NCBI GenBank assembly: GCA_031401035.1
Contig: JANNRA010000182.1
Location: forward strand, 1 to 14,971
DNA length: 14,971 nucleotides
Reading direction: 5' to 3'
Source of the DNA: JANNRA01 sp031401035
Lineage (GTDB): Bacteria > Desulfobacterota > Binatia > HRBIN30 > CADEER01
Shown here: positions 1-6,914 of the stretch, one piece after another
How positions within the stretch are numbered: the first letter of the stretch is position 1
Layout: each line of letters begins with the position of its first letter
Notes under the pieces: generated by a model
The model's input: the letters and a program-made list of their open reading frames with translations, nothing else
What the model was told of the DNA's origin: nothing
Databases searched by the model: none
Made by a program: the position numbers and the translations under genes

Positions 1-49
1 GGCGCCCTCCACGGGCCGTGAATCGCTGCCGATTGGGGGATCACACCTG

Positions 50-1003
50 ATGCCGCGCCGCGACCTTCGCGCCGACCTCGCCGCGCTCGCATCGACGCGC
101 GATGACCCCACGGCTCCGGCGTCGCTGGCGCTGTTGCGCGCGGCCTTGCGGGGCGCCTCGCCGCATCTGGCGGCGGCGGCGGCGGAGATCGCCGGTGCCG
201 CCGAGGTCGCGACGCTGCGCGACGACCTGGTCGCCGCCTTCGAACGCGGGATGAGCGAACCGATCAAGCGCGACCCCGGCTGCGTCGCCAAGGCGGCGGC
301 GGCCGACGCGCTGTATCGCCTCGGCGTGCCCGAGGACGGTGTCTTTCTGCGCGGCATCCGCCACATCCAGCTCGAGCCCGTCTATGGGGGCCGCGCCGAC
401 ACCGCCGTCGGCCTGCGCGGCACGTGTGCGCTGGCGCTGATGCGCCTGCAGCATCGCGACGCGTTGACCGCGGTGGCCGGGCTGCTCGCCGACGCCGAGG
501 CGCCGGCACGCCGCCTGGCGGCGCAGGCGCTGGCCTATGGCGAGCAGTCGGCGGCCCTGCCGTTGCTGCGCTTCAAGGCCCTCAGCGGCGATGCCGATCC
601 GCAGGTGCTGAGCGAGTGCCTGCTCGCCCTGCTGGCGATCGCGCCGGGCGACTCGCTCGATTTCGTCGCCGGCTTCCTCGATCGGCGCGACGCGGAGGTC
701 GCCGAGGCGGCGGCGCTGGCGCTCGGCGGGTCGCGCCTGCGCGCGGCCCTGCCGCTGCTCATCGCCTGGTGGGAGGGCACCTTCGACCCCCTCCTACGCC
801 GCACCGCGCTGCTGGCCATTGCCATGCTGAAGGACGACGCGGCGCTCGCCTACCTGCTGGCGCACGTCGCCGACTCGCCCGCTATGCACGCGCGCGCCGC
901 CCTCGCGGCGCTGGCAATCTACCGTCACGACCCGCGCCTGCGCGCGCAGGCCGAGGCGGCCGTGGCGCGGCGCGAGGACGGCCTATCGTTGGGGTGGGAG
1001 TGA
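50..1003 (+). CDS. HEAT-repeat protein of unknown function
   Basis: The 317-residue product is alanine- and leucine-rich and almost entirely helical, with no signal peptide or membrane segment, so it is probably cytoplasmic. From about residue 120 to 300 it reads as consecutive helix pairs of the HEAT/PBS-lyase type, for example LLADAEAPARRLAAQALAYG (145-164) and FLDRRDAEVAEAAALALGGS (209-228), with the usual D-x-x-V/A-R/A-x-x-A-A-x-A-L pattern. Residues 74-125 are different. They hold DPGCVAK (75-81) and EPVYGGRADTA (109-119), which do not look like repeat filler and may be a functional surface. HEAT arrays usually bind proteins or act as scaffolds; no catalytic motif is visible. The ATG has only a loose GGGGGA about 10 bases upstream. 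It converges with the glycosyltransferase on the other strand and has no operon partner here. The fold is fairly sure; the function is unknown. Confidence 0.85.
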   Translation: MPRRDLRADLAALASTRDDPTAPASLALLRAALRGASPHLAAAAAEIAGAAEVATLRDDLVAAFERGMSEPIKRDPGCVAKAAAADALYRLGVPEDGVFLRGIRHIQLEPVYGGRADTAVGLRGTCALALMRLQHRDALTAVAGLLADAEAPARRLAAQALAYGEQSAALPLLRFKALSGDADPQVLSECLLALLAIAPGDSLDFVAGFLDRRDAEVAEAAALALGGSRLRAALPLLIAWWEGTFDPLLRRTALLAIAMLKDDAALAYLLAHVADSPAMHARAALAALAIYRHDPRLRAQAEAAVARREDGLSLGWE

Positions 1004-1031
1004 ATGGGGGGCGCGGCTATCGCCGCCCAAG

Positions 1032-2171
1032 TCACGCGACGCCGCGTTCGCGGCGGTCGGGCGGCGGGCGATTGATGACGCTCGCGTAGACCTGCTCGAG
1101 GCTGCGCGTCGAGTCGGCGAAGTCGTGCTGGCGGGCGCGCTCGCTGCCGCGGCGGGCGCCGGAGCCGAGCAGGCCGGGGTTCTCGACCAGGGCGTCGATG
1201 TGCGCCGCCAGGTCCGCAGGGTCGCCGGCGCGAAAGAGGAACTCCGGACCGGTGGCGAAGGCGCGCGAGGCGCTGTCGGGCGCATCGGCGAGCAGCGCCG
1301 GCAACCCGGCCCCCATCGCTTCGAGCACCGCCATGCCCTCGAGCTCCACCTCGCTGGCGTGGATGAAGAGGTGGGCGTCGGCGTACAGCTGCGCCAGGCG
1401 CTCGTCGCTGACGTAGCCGAACTCGACCTGCAGGCCGCGCGACTGCGCGCGCTGCTCGAGCTGTTCGCGCAGCGGACCGGCGCCGGCGATGACGAGGTCG
1501 ATGCGGTCGCGGTGGCGCGAGCGGGCCACCGCGTCGATGACGACGTCCTGTCGCTTCTCGCGCGCCAGGCGTCCGACGCAGAGGATCAGGAAGCGCTGCG
1601 AGCGTCGGTCGGCGGTGCGCAGCGCGGCGCGCGTGCGGCCGCCGCGCGTGCCGTTCGAGACGATATGCGTCGGCCGCGTCAGCCCGAAGGCGCGCAGCCG
1701 CTCAGCGGCGAACTCGGACGGGCAGACGACCGCGTCGGCGCGCTCGAAGAAGCCGTTCACCCAGTAGCGGTAGAGCCAGTCCGCCGCCGGCTGCCAGGAG
1801 AGGCCGATGTTCATCAACATGTTCTCGGGCTGGACGTGGAACGCCGCCACCACCGGCACGCCCATGCGCCGCGCCAGCCGCACGGCAGCGAAACCGAGCG
1901 GGAAGGGGAAGTTGACGTGGACGACGTCGGCGCGCGCGAAAACCTCGCGCATGATGCCGCGCGACGGCCAGCCGAAGGTGAAGCGGTTGGCGTGCATGGC
2001 ATGAATTGGCACACGGAACCCGGGCAGGACGACCTTGCCGGCGGCCGCCGCGCCGGTGGCCAGGACGGTCACGTCATGGTGACGGCGCAACGCCTCGACG
2101 AAGCGTACGGCGCTCACCACACCGCCAGCGATCCCGTCTTCGTAGGTGTCGGTTACGAACGCGATCCGCAT
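1032..2171 (-). CDS. GT4-family (GT-B fold) glycosyltransferase
   Basis: The 379-residue protein is a retaining glycosyltransferase of family 4. The N-terminal domain begins MRIAFVTDTYEDGIAGGVVS with the glycine loop at 15-17. The C-terminal domain has VGRLAREKRQD (199-209; R201 and K206 are the expected donor-phosphate contacts) and the EX7E motif E276-E284 in ELEGMAVLEAMGAG. The stretch HVQPENMLMNIG (112-123) resembles GT4 enzymes that glycosylate lipids, so a glycolipid or phospholipid-head-group role is possible; this is inference. No membrane helix is seen, so a cytoplasmic or peripheral inner-face enzyme is likely. The frame is open back to 2294, but two adjacent ATGs sit at 2174 and 2171. 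A GGAG (2181-2178) lies 6 bases before the second, and family members start at MRI, so 2171 is chosen. The gene is transcribed divergently from the transhydrogenase. Substrate is unknown. Confidence 0.9.
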   Translation of the reverse strand: MRIAFVTDTYEDGIAGGVVSAVRFVEALRRHHDVTVLATGAAAAGKVVLPGFRVPIHAMHANRFTFGWPSRGIMREVFARADVVHVNFPFPLGFAAVRLARRMGVPVVAAFHVQPENMLMNIGLSWQPAADWLYRYWVNGFFERADAVVCPSEFAAERLRAFGLTRPTHIVSNGTRGGRTRAALRTADRRSQRFLILCVGRLAREKRQDVVIDAVARSRHRDRIDLVIAGAGPLREQLEQRAQSRGLQVEFGYVSDERLAQLYADAHLFIHASEVELEGMAVLEAMGAGLPALLADAPDSASRAFATGPEFLFRAGDPADLAAHIDALVENPGLLGSGARRGSERARQHDFADSTRSLEQVYASVINRPPPDRRERGVA

Positions 2172-2280
2172 CATCCACTCCGCCCGGCCGCCACCCGCGG
2201 GGGGCTCCGTCGTGCCAGCGGCAGAGGCGCCGCTGTCCGAATGGCCAGAAATCAACCCGGTCGTCGGCGGAAAAGCAATA

Positions 2281-2312
2281 CCGGGGTCGACCACCGGGTC
2301 GAGGCTCCCCGG
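2281..2312. promoter_or_regulatory. Strong inverted repeat between divergent genes (operator or hairpin)
   Basis: Two nested inverted repeats share one centre. CCGGGG (2281-2286) pairs with CCCCGG (2307-2312), and TCGACC (2287-2292) pairs with GGTCGA (2297-2302). The loop is ACCG, and the right side has a 4-base bulge (GGCT, 2303-2306). The element ends 9 bases before the proposed -35 box of the transhydrogenase promoter and lies about 110 bases upstream of the divergent glycosyltransferase start. The position suits an operator for either gene or an RNA hairpin in the leader of the minus-strand gene. There is no T-run, so it is not a classical intrinsic terminator. Confidence 0.4.
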
Positions 2313-2321
2313 ATCGCCCCA

Positions 2322-2350
2322 TTGCTCCGGCTACGCAGCCGCACTATACG
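2322..2350 (+). promoter_or_regulatory. Probable sigma70-type promoter of the transhydrogenase operon
   Basis: TTGCTC (2322-2327) and TATACG (2345-2350) are separated by exactly 17 bases. They match the consensus -35 and -10 boxes at 3 of 6 and 4 of 6 positions. Transcription would start near 2357, giving a short leader of about 22 bases that contains AAGGGGGG (2367-2374), a good ribosome-binding site 4 bases before the GTG start at 2379. The AT-richer -10 stands out in this GC-rich sequence. Confidence 0.45.
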
Positions 2351-2378
2351 GGCGCGTTCTCAGCGTAAGGGGGGCGAC

Positions 2379-3521
2379 GTGAAAATTGCGGTACCCAAGG
2401 AGATCGCGGCCGGCGAGCGGCGCGTCGCGCTGACGCCAGACGCGGCCGCCGGGCTGGTGAAGAGCGGGCTCGAGGTGCTGGTGCAGGCCACTGCCGGGGC
2501 CGGTGCATTCCATTCCGACGCCGCCTACCAGGCCGCCGGGGCGCGCATCGTTGCCAGCCCGGTCGAGCTCTACGGGGCGGCCGACGTGGTGCTGAAGGTC
2601 CAGCGGCCGACCCTGGAGGAGGTCGCCCAGCTACGCGAAGGGGCGGTGCTGGTCGGGCTCCTGCAGGCGCTGAACAGCCCGGACATCGTCCGCGCCCTGG
2701 CGGCGAAGCGGATCACCGCCTTCGGCATGGAGCAGGTGCCGCGCATCAGCCGGGCGCAGAAGATGGACGCGTTGTCCTCGCAGGCCAACATCGCCGGCTA
2801 CAAGGCGGTGCTGATCGCGGCGGAATCGCTGGCCAAGTTCTTCCCCATGTTCATGACCGCCGCCGGCACCGTCTTCGCGGCGCGCGTGCTGGTCATCGGC
2901 GGCGGCGTCGCCGGCCTGCAGGCGATCGCCACCGCGCGCCGCCTCGGTGCCCAGGTGTGGGGCTACGATGTGCGTGCGGCGGTCAAGGAGCAGGTCGAGA
3001 GCCTCGGCGCCAAGTTCCTCGAGTTCGACCTGGGCATCGCCGACGCCGAGGGCGCCGGCGGCTACGCCAAGGCCCTGACGCCGGAGCAGAGTCGCCGCCA
3101 GCAGGAGCTGCTGGCCGAGAAGACCAAGGAGTTCGACGTCGTCATCACCACCGCGCTGGTGCCGGGGCGGCCGGCGCCGCGCCTGGTCACCAAGGAGACG
3201 GTGGCCGGCATGAAACCCGGCTCGGTGATCGTCGACCTCGCCGCCGAGGCGGGCGGCAACTGCGAACTGACCGAGGCCGATGCGGTCGTCGTGGTGCACG
3301 GCGTCACCATCCACGGCCCGACCAACCTGCCGGCGACGACCGCGGTGCACGCCAGCCAGCTGTACGCGCGTAACGTGACGGAGCTGCTGCGCGAATTCGT
3401 CAAGGACGGCGCCCTGGCGCTGAACCTCGAGGACGAGGTGCTGAAGGGTGCCTGCGTGACGCACGGGGGCGAGGTGGTCCACGACGCGGTCAGGTCCGCG
3501 CTGGCGGGAGCAACGGCATGA
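2379..3521 (+). CDS. pntAA: NAD(P) transhydrogenase subunit alpha1 (soluble NAD(H)-binding)
   Basis: This 380-residue protein is domain I of the proton-translocating (Re/Si-specific) transhydrogenase, which transfers hydride from NADH to NADP+ driven by the proton gradient. It begins MKIAVPKEIAAGERRVALTP, typical of the AlaDH/PNT family. The RQD loop is intact in PRISRAQKMD (R122, Q127, D130; family residues R127, Q132, D135 in the Rhodospirillum enzyme). The Rossmann motif is GGGVAG (174-179), with D197 as the NAD-selecting acidic residue after GYDVR. AAEAGGNCELTE (288-299) is also characteristic. There is no C-terminal membrane part, so the length fits the three-subunit (PntAA) type rather than the longer E. 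coli PntA. The GTG start is chosen because it lies just after AAGGGGGG and gives the conserved N-terminus; the frame is open much further upstream but that part is not homologous. ATGA overlap with the next gene implies coupled translation. Confidence 0.95.
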   Translation: MKIAVPKEIAAGERRVALTPDAAAGLVKSGLEVLVQATAGAGAFHSDAAYQAAGARIVASPVELYGAADVVLKVQRPTLEEVAQLREGAVLVGLLQALNSPDIVRALAAKRITAFGMEQVPRISRAQKMDALSSQANIAGYKAVLIAAESLAKFFPMFMTAAGTVFAARVLVIGGGVAGLQAIATARRLGAQVWGYDVRAAVKEQVESLGAKFLEFDLGIADAEGAGGYAKALTPEQSRRQQELLAEKTKEFDVVITTALVPGRPAPRLVTKETVAGMKPGSVIVDLAAEAGGNCELTEADAVVVVHGVTIHGPTNLPATTAVHASQLYARNVTELLREFVKDGALALNLEDEVLKGACVTHGGEVVHDAVRSALAGATA

Positions 3522-5341
3522 GCAGCGAACTCGAAGTCGGACTCTACATCTTCCTGCTGGCCGGATTCCTCGGCTACCACATCATCACCAAGGTTCCGCC
3601 GCTGCTGCACACGCCGCTGATGTCGGCGACCAATGCCATCGCGGCGATCTCGCTGGTCGGCTCGCTGGTCATCGCCGGCGGCGACTATTCGCACCTGGCG
3701 AACGGCTGGGTGGTGACACTGCTCGGCTTCGTCGCCGTCACCTGCTCGGCGACCAATGCCTTCGGCGGCTTCCTGATCACCGACCGCATGCTGCGCATGT
3801 TCAAGACCGCCGAGCAGAAGAAGGGCGGCGGCGGGGTGTCGCTCGAGATGCGGGCCGTTCTCGGCGCCGTGGCGGCGCTGGCGCTGATGTTGTTCGCTAT
3901 CTGGGCGAATAAGCCGGACCCGAACATGGGCTTCGCCACCTACCTGCGCAGCGACGCGGCGGTCGAACTGATCCGCTACACCTACATCCTGTCGGCGGTC
4001 ATGTTCGTGCTCGGCCTGAAGGGCCTGAGCTCGCCGCGCACCGCCCGCGCCGGCATGCTGTTGGCGGCGATGGGCATGGCGGTGGCCGTCGTCGGCACGC
4101 TCTTCGACCATCACATCCAGCACTACGGTCTAATCTCCATCGGCCTGATCATTGGCGCCGTCATCGGCGGCTGGATGGGCCTGCGCATTCCGATGACCGC
4201 GGTGCCGCAGCGCACCGCCCTGTCGCATTCACTCGGCGCCCTGGCCGCCTGCCTGGTCGGTATCGCCGAGTACATCCGCTTCTCGGGCGAGCTCGGCCGC
4301 GCCTCGCTGGTGGCGCTGGATTTCCAGGTCATCGTCGGCGGCCTGACCTTCACCGGCAGTCTCATGGCCGCCGCCAAGTTGCAGGAACTCCTGCCCGGCC
4401 AACCGATCACCTACCGCGGCCAGAACTTCATCAACCTGGGCCTGCTCGGGGTGATCCTCGCCATCGCCATCTACCTCGTCGTGGCGCAGGCGGCGACGCC
4501 GTCTTTCTACCTGATGGTGGCGCTGGCGATGGTCTTCGGCCTGATGCTGGTGATCCCCATCGGCGCCGCCGACATGCCGGTGGTGATCGCCCTGCTCAAT
4601 TCCTACGGCGGCCTGGCCGACGCGGCGATGGGCTTCGTGCTCATGAACAAGATCCAGATCGTCACCGGCTCGCTCGACGGCACCTCGGGCTTCCTCCTCT
4701 CGCTGCTCATGTGCCGGGCGATGAACCGCTCGGCGACCAACGTGCTGTTCGGCGCCTTCGGCAGTGTCTCCAGCACGGCGGCGGTCAGCGACGGCGAGGC
4801 GAAGGGCAGCGTGCGCAGCATCACCGCCGACGAGACGGCGGTGCTCTTCGAGACCTCCGCCAAGGTGGTCATCGTACCCGGCTACGGCATGGCCGTGGCG
4901 CAGGCGCAGCACGCCGTCGGCGAACTGGCCAACATCCTCGGCGAACGCGGCGTCGAGGTGAAGTACGCCATTCACCCGGTCGCCGGCCGCATGCCCGGCC
5001 ACATGAACGTGCTGCTCGCCGAGGCCAATGTGCCGTATGAGCAGCTGATCGAGATGGAGCAGATCAACCCCTACTTCCCGGAGGCCGACGTGGTCCTCGT
5101 CGTCGGCGCCAACGACGTCACCAACCCGGCCGCGAAGACCAACAAGTCGAGTCCTCTGTACGGCATGCCGATCCTCGACGTCGAGCGGGCGAAGTCGATC
5201 ATCGTCCTCAAGCGCAGCATGCGCCCGGGCTTCGCCGGCGTCGACAACGAACTGTACTACAACGAGAAGTGCATGATGCTGTTCGGCGACGCCAAGGACA
5301 GCATCACCAAGTTGATCAGCGAGATGAAGTCGTTGCTGTGA
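3518..5341 (+). CDS. pntB: Fused NAD(P) transhydrogenase alpha2 + beta membrane subunit
   Basis: This 607-residue inner-membrane protein joins two subunits that are usually separate. Residues 1-96 are alpha2 (PntAB) with three helices (about 8-22, 38-55, 63-84) and the signatures LLHTPLMSATNAI and FGGFLITDRMLRMFK. A Gly/Lys linker (97-110) and an extra hydrophobic helix (111-129) follow. Residues 150-607 are beta (PntB), with about nine helices and the soluble NADP(H)-binding domain III. Proton-path residues are kept: H237 (E. coli His91), D352 and N361 (Asp213 and Asn222, in ADMPVVIALLNSY). Domain III shows GYGMAVAQAQ (455-464), HPVAGRMPGHMNVLLAEA (486-503) and GAND (530-533). The region between the last helix and domain III (about 408-440) diverges from E. 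coli. The ATG has GGGAG 7 bases upstream and overlaps the alpha1 stop codon. The enzyme supplies NADPH for biosynthesis and redox defence. Confidence 0.94.
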   Translation: MSSELEVGLYIFLLAGFLGYHIITKVPPLLHTPLMSATNAIAAISLVGSLVIAGGDYSHLANGWVVTLLGFVAVTCSATNAFGGFLITDRMLRMFKTAEQKKGGGGVSLEMRAVLGAVAALALMLFAIWANKPDPNMGFATYLRSDAAVELIRYTYILSAVMFVLGLKGLSSPRTARAGMLLAAMGMAVAVVGTLFDHHIQHYGLISIGLIIGAVIGGWMGLRIPMTAVPQRTALSHSLGALAACLVGIAEYIRFSGELGRASLVALDFQVIVGGLTFTGSLMAAAKLQELLPGQPITYRGQNFINLGLLGVILAIAIYLVVAQAATPSFYLMVALAMVFGLMLVIPIGAADMPVVIALLNSYGGLADAAMGFVLMNKIQIVTGSLDGTSGFLLSLLMCRAMNRSATNVLFGAFGSVSSTAAVSDGEAKGSVRSITADETAVLFETSAKVVIVPGYGMAVAQAQHAVGELANILGERGVEVKYAIHPVAGRMPGHMNVLLAEANVPYEQLIEMEQINPYFPEADVVLVVGANDVTNPAAKTNKSSPLYGMPILDVERAKSIIVLKRSMRPGFAGVDNELYYNEKCMMLFGDAKDSITKLISEMKSLL

Positions 5342-5345
5342 GCGT

Positions 5346-6875
5346 ATGACGGCCGGGCGCAGGGGGCGGCGGCCGCCGCGCGGCCTGACGCGCCGCGTCC
5401 TGCTGCTGCGCGCGGCGGCGCTCTCGGGCGCCCTGGCCTGGCGCGGCGCCGGCCGGGCGGCCGAATCGCCTCCGCCGCGCGCGGCGGAGGTGTGCATCCT
5501 CGGCTCCGGGCCGGCCGGCGCGCTGCTCGCCGGCGCCCTGGCGCGGCGCGGCATCGCCGTCCTGCTGCTCGAATCCGGGCCGGCGCCCGGCCAGCCGCGC
5601 GCCGCGCGCCTCGCCGAGCTCGATGCCTACACGCGCGCCGGCACCATCGCCTACGACGTCGCCGCGACACGCTTCCGCGGCGCCGGCGGCACGTCGAACC
5701 TGTGGACCGGCACCTGTCCGCGGCTGCATCCGCTCGACTTCGAGCCGCACGCGTATACGCCGGCCGGGGCACCGTGGCCGATCCGCTACGGCGACCTCGA
5801 ACCCTACTATCTTCCGGCGGAGGTGGAGCTGCAGGTGCGCGGCGTCGACGGCGCCGCGCACGCACCGCCGCGCCGCCAGGCCTTCCCGCGCCCGCTGGCG
5901 GCGACCTTCCGCAATCTCGCCGAGGTGCAGCACCGCAGCGGCGCCTCCCTGGCACTGGCCCCGCTGCCCTACTCAGACGTGCGCGGCCAGCCGCTGCGCA
6001 TCGCCGATCGACATCTGCCCGAACTGGCGGCCGCGCCGCAGGCGACGCTGGCGGCGGGCCTCACCGCGACGCGCCTGGTGTGCGCCGCCGACGGCCGCGT
6101 CGAGGGCGTGCGCCTGGAGAGCCTCGTCGCGCCGCCGCGCACGGCGCGGGCACGCTACTATGTCGTCGCCTGCGGCGGCGTCGAGAGTGCGCGTCTGCTG
6201 CTGCTGTCGCGCTGTGCGGCGGCGCCGGACGGTCTCGGCAACCGCTCCAATCAGCTCGGCCGCAACTTTCAGGACCACCCGGTGGTGGTCATCGGCACCG
6301 GCAGCCTGGCGGGCGACTGGCCGGGGCGCCGCCCGGAGCGGGCGACCAGCGAGCAGTTTCTCGTCGACGCCAAGCGTCAGGGCCTCGGCGGCGTACGCAT
6401 CCGCGTCACCGCCGTTCCCGCGCCGGACGATCCGCTGCGCCTCGATCTCGAGGTCCGGGGCGAGATCGAGATGGAGCCGTCGCCCCGCAACCGCTTCACC
6501 CTCAGCGACGAGCGTCGCGACGCGTTCGGCAATCCGGGCGTCCGCCTGGAGTTCGATTTCAGCGACAACGACCGCCGCACCATGCGGCATGCCGAGGAGT
6601 TGGTGCGGCGCGTGCTCGCCGACTGGCGCGTGGCGAACATCCGCATCGATCCCGAGGCGCGGCGCTGGAACCATCATCACCTCGGCACCTGCCGCATGGG
6701 CGACGATCCGGCCACCAGCGTGCTCGACCGCGACCTGCGCGTGCACGGCGCCGACAACCTCTACGTCGCCAGCAGCGCCGCCTTCGTCACCGGCGGCGTC
6801 AGCAATCCAACCCTGACCATCGCGGCGCTGTCGCTGCGCCTCGCCGATCACCTCACCGCCCGGTTGCGCGGCTGA
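5346..6875 (+). CDS. Tat-exported GMC-family FAD oxidoreductase
   Basis: The 509-residue protein is a glucose-methanol-choline-type flavoprotein that would oxidise an alcohol or sugar hydroxyl. It opens with a twin-arginine signal (LTRRVLLLRAAALSGALA, 14-31, followed by an AA site near 38-39), so it should be exported folded with FAD. The FAD Rossmann motif is ILGSGPAG (51-58) with E76 at the end of the second strand; GAGGTSNLWTG (112-122) matches the second FAD-contact segment. The C-terminal catalytic region is WNHHHLGTCRMG (441-452), followed by SSAAFVTGGVSNPTLTIAAL (476-495). The gene starts 4 bases after the transhydrogenase stop with no clear ribosome-binding site, which suggests translational coupling. 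No small subunit or cytochrome partner is adjacent, unlike gluconate or fructose dehydrogenase operons, so the electron acceptor is unknown. Substrate cannot be assigned. Confidence 0.9.
   Translation: MTAGRRGRRPPRGLTRRVLLLRAAALSGALAWRGAGRAAESPPPRAAEVCILGSGPAGALLAGALARRGIAVLLLESGPAPGQPRAARLAELDAYTRAGTIAYDVAATRFRGAGGTSNLWTGTCPRLHPLDFEPHAYTPAGAPWPIRYGDLEPYYLPAEVELQVRGVDGAAHAPPRRQAFPRPLAATFRNLAEVQHRSGASLALAPLPYSDVRGQPLRIADRHLPELAAAPQATLAAGLTATRLVCAADGRVEGVRLESLVAPPRTARARYYVVACGGVESARLLLLSRCAAAPDGLGNRSNQLGRNFQDHPVVVIGTGSLAGDWPGRRPERATSEQFLVDAKRQGLGGVRIRVTAVPAPDDPLRLDLEVRGEIEMEPSPRNRFTLSDERRDAFGNPGVRLEFDFSDNDRRTMRHAEELVRRVLADWRVANIRIDPEARRWNHHHLGTCRMGDDPATSVLDRDLRVHGADNLYVASSAAFVTGGVSNPTLTIAALSLRLADHLTARLRG
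5469..5490. repeat. Perfect 22-base palindrome inside the flavoprotein gene
   Basis: The half-site CCTCCGCCGCG (5469-5479) is followed at once by its exact reverse complement (5480-5490). It lies in codons 42-49, between the Tat signal and the FAD domain, where the protein (SPPPRAAE) appears to be an unconstrained linker. It could form a strong mRNA hairpin (with only the small loop sterically required) or be a protein-binding site. Codon bias toward GC raises the chance that it is accidental. Confidence 0.4.
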
Positions 6876-6893
6876 GCCCTTCCCTTGCGCCGG

Positions 6894-6914
6894 CGGCGGC
6901 GCTAGGAGCCGCCG
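6894..6914 (+). promoter_or_regulatory. Hairpin holding the GT2 ribosome-binding site in its loop
   Basis: CGGCGGC (6894-6900) pairs perfectly with GCCGCCG (6908-6914), leaving the 7-base loop GCTAGGA. The Shine-Dalgarno AGGAG (6904-6908) therefore sits in the loop and at the first base of the right arm, and the stem ends directly before the ATG at 6915. Seven G-C pairs would be stable in mRNA, so the structure may limit initiation on GT2 or keep the site exposed in a loop. It occupies much of the 39-base gap after the flavoprotein gene. Confidence 0.4.

Noticed and set aside
1009..1028. Hairpin between the convergent HEAT and GT4 genes as a shared terminator
   Set aside because: Only a 5-base-pair stem (GGGCG/CGCCC) with a 10-base loop and no T-run on either strand.
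2172..2294. Longer start for the GT4 gene (in-frame ATG at 2294)
   Set aside because: The added 41 residues are Gly/Ala/Pro-rich with no family match, and GGAG is best spaced for the ATG at 2171.
1125..2378. In-frame upstream extension of the transhydrogenase alpha1 gene
   Set aside because: It runs antisense through the GT4 gene and has no family similarity. Homology begins exactly at the GTG at 2379, just after a good ribosome-binding site.
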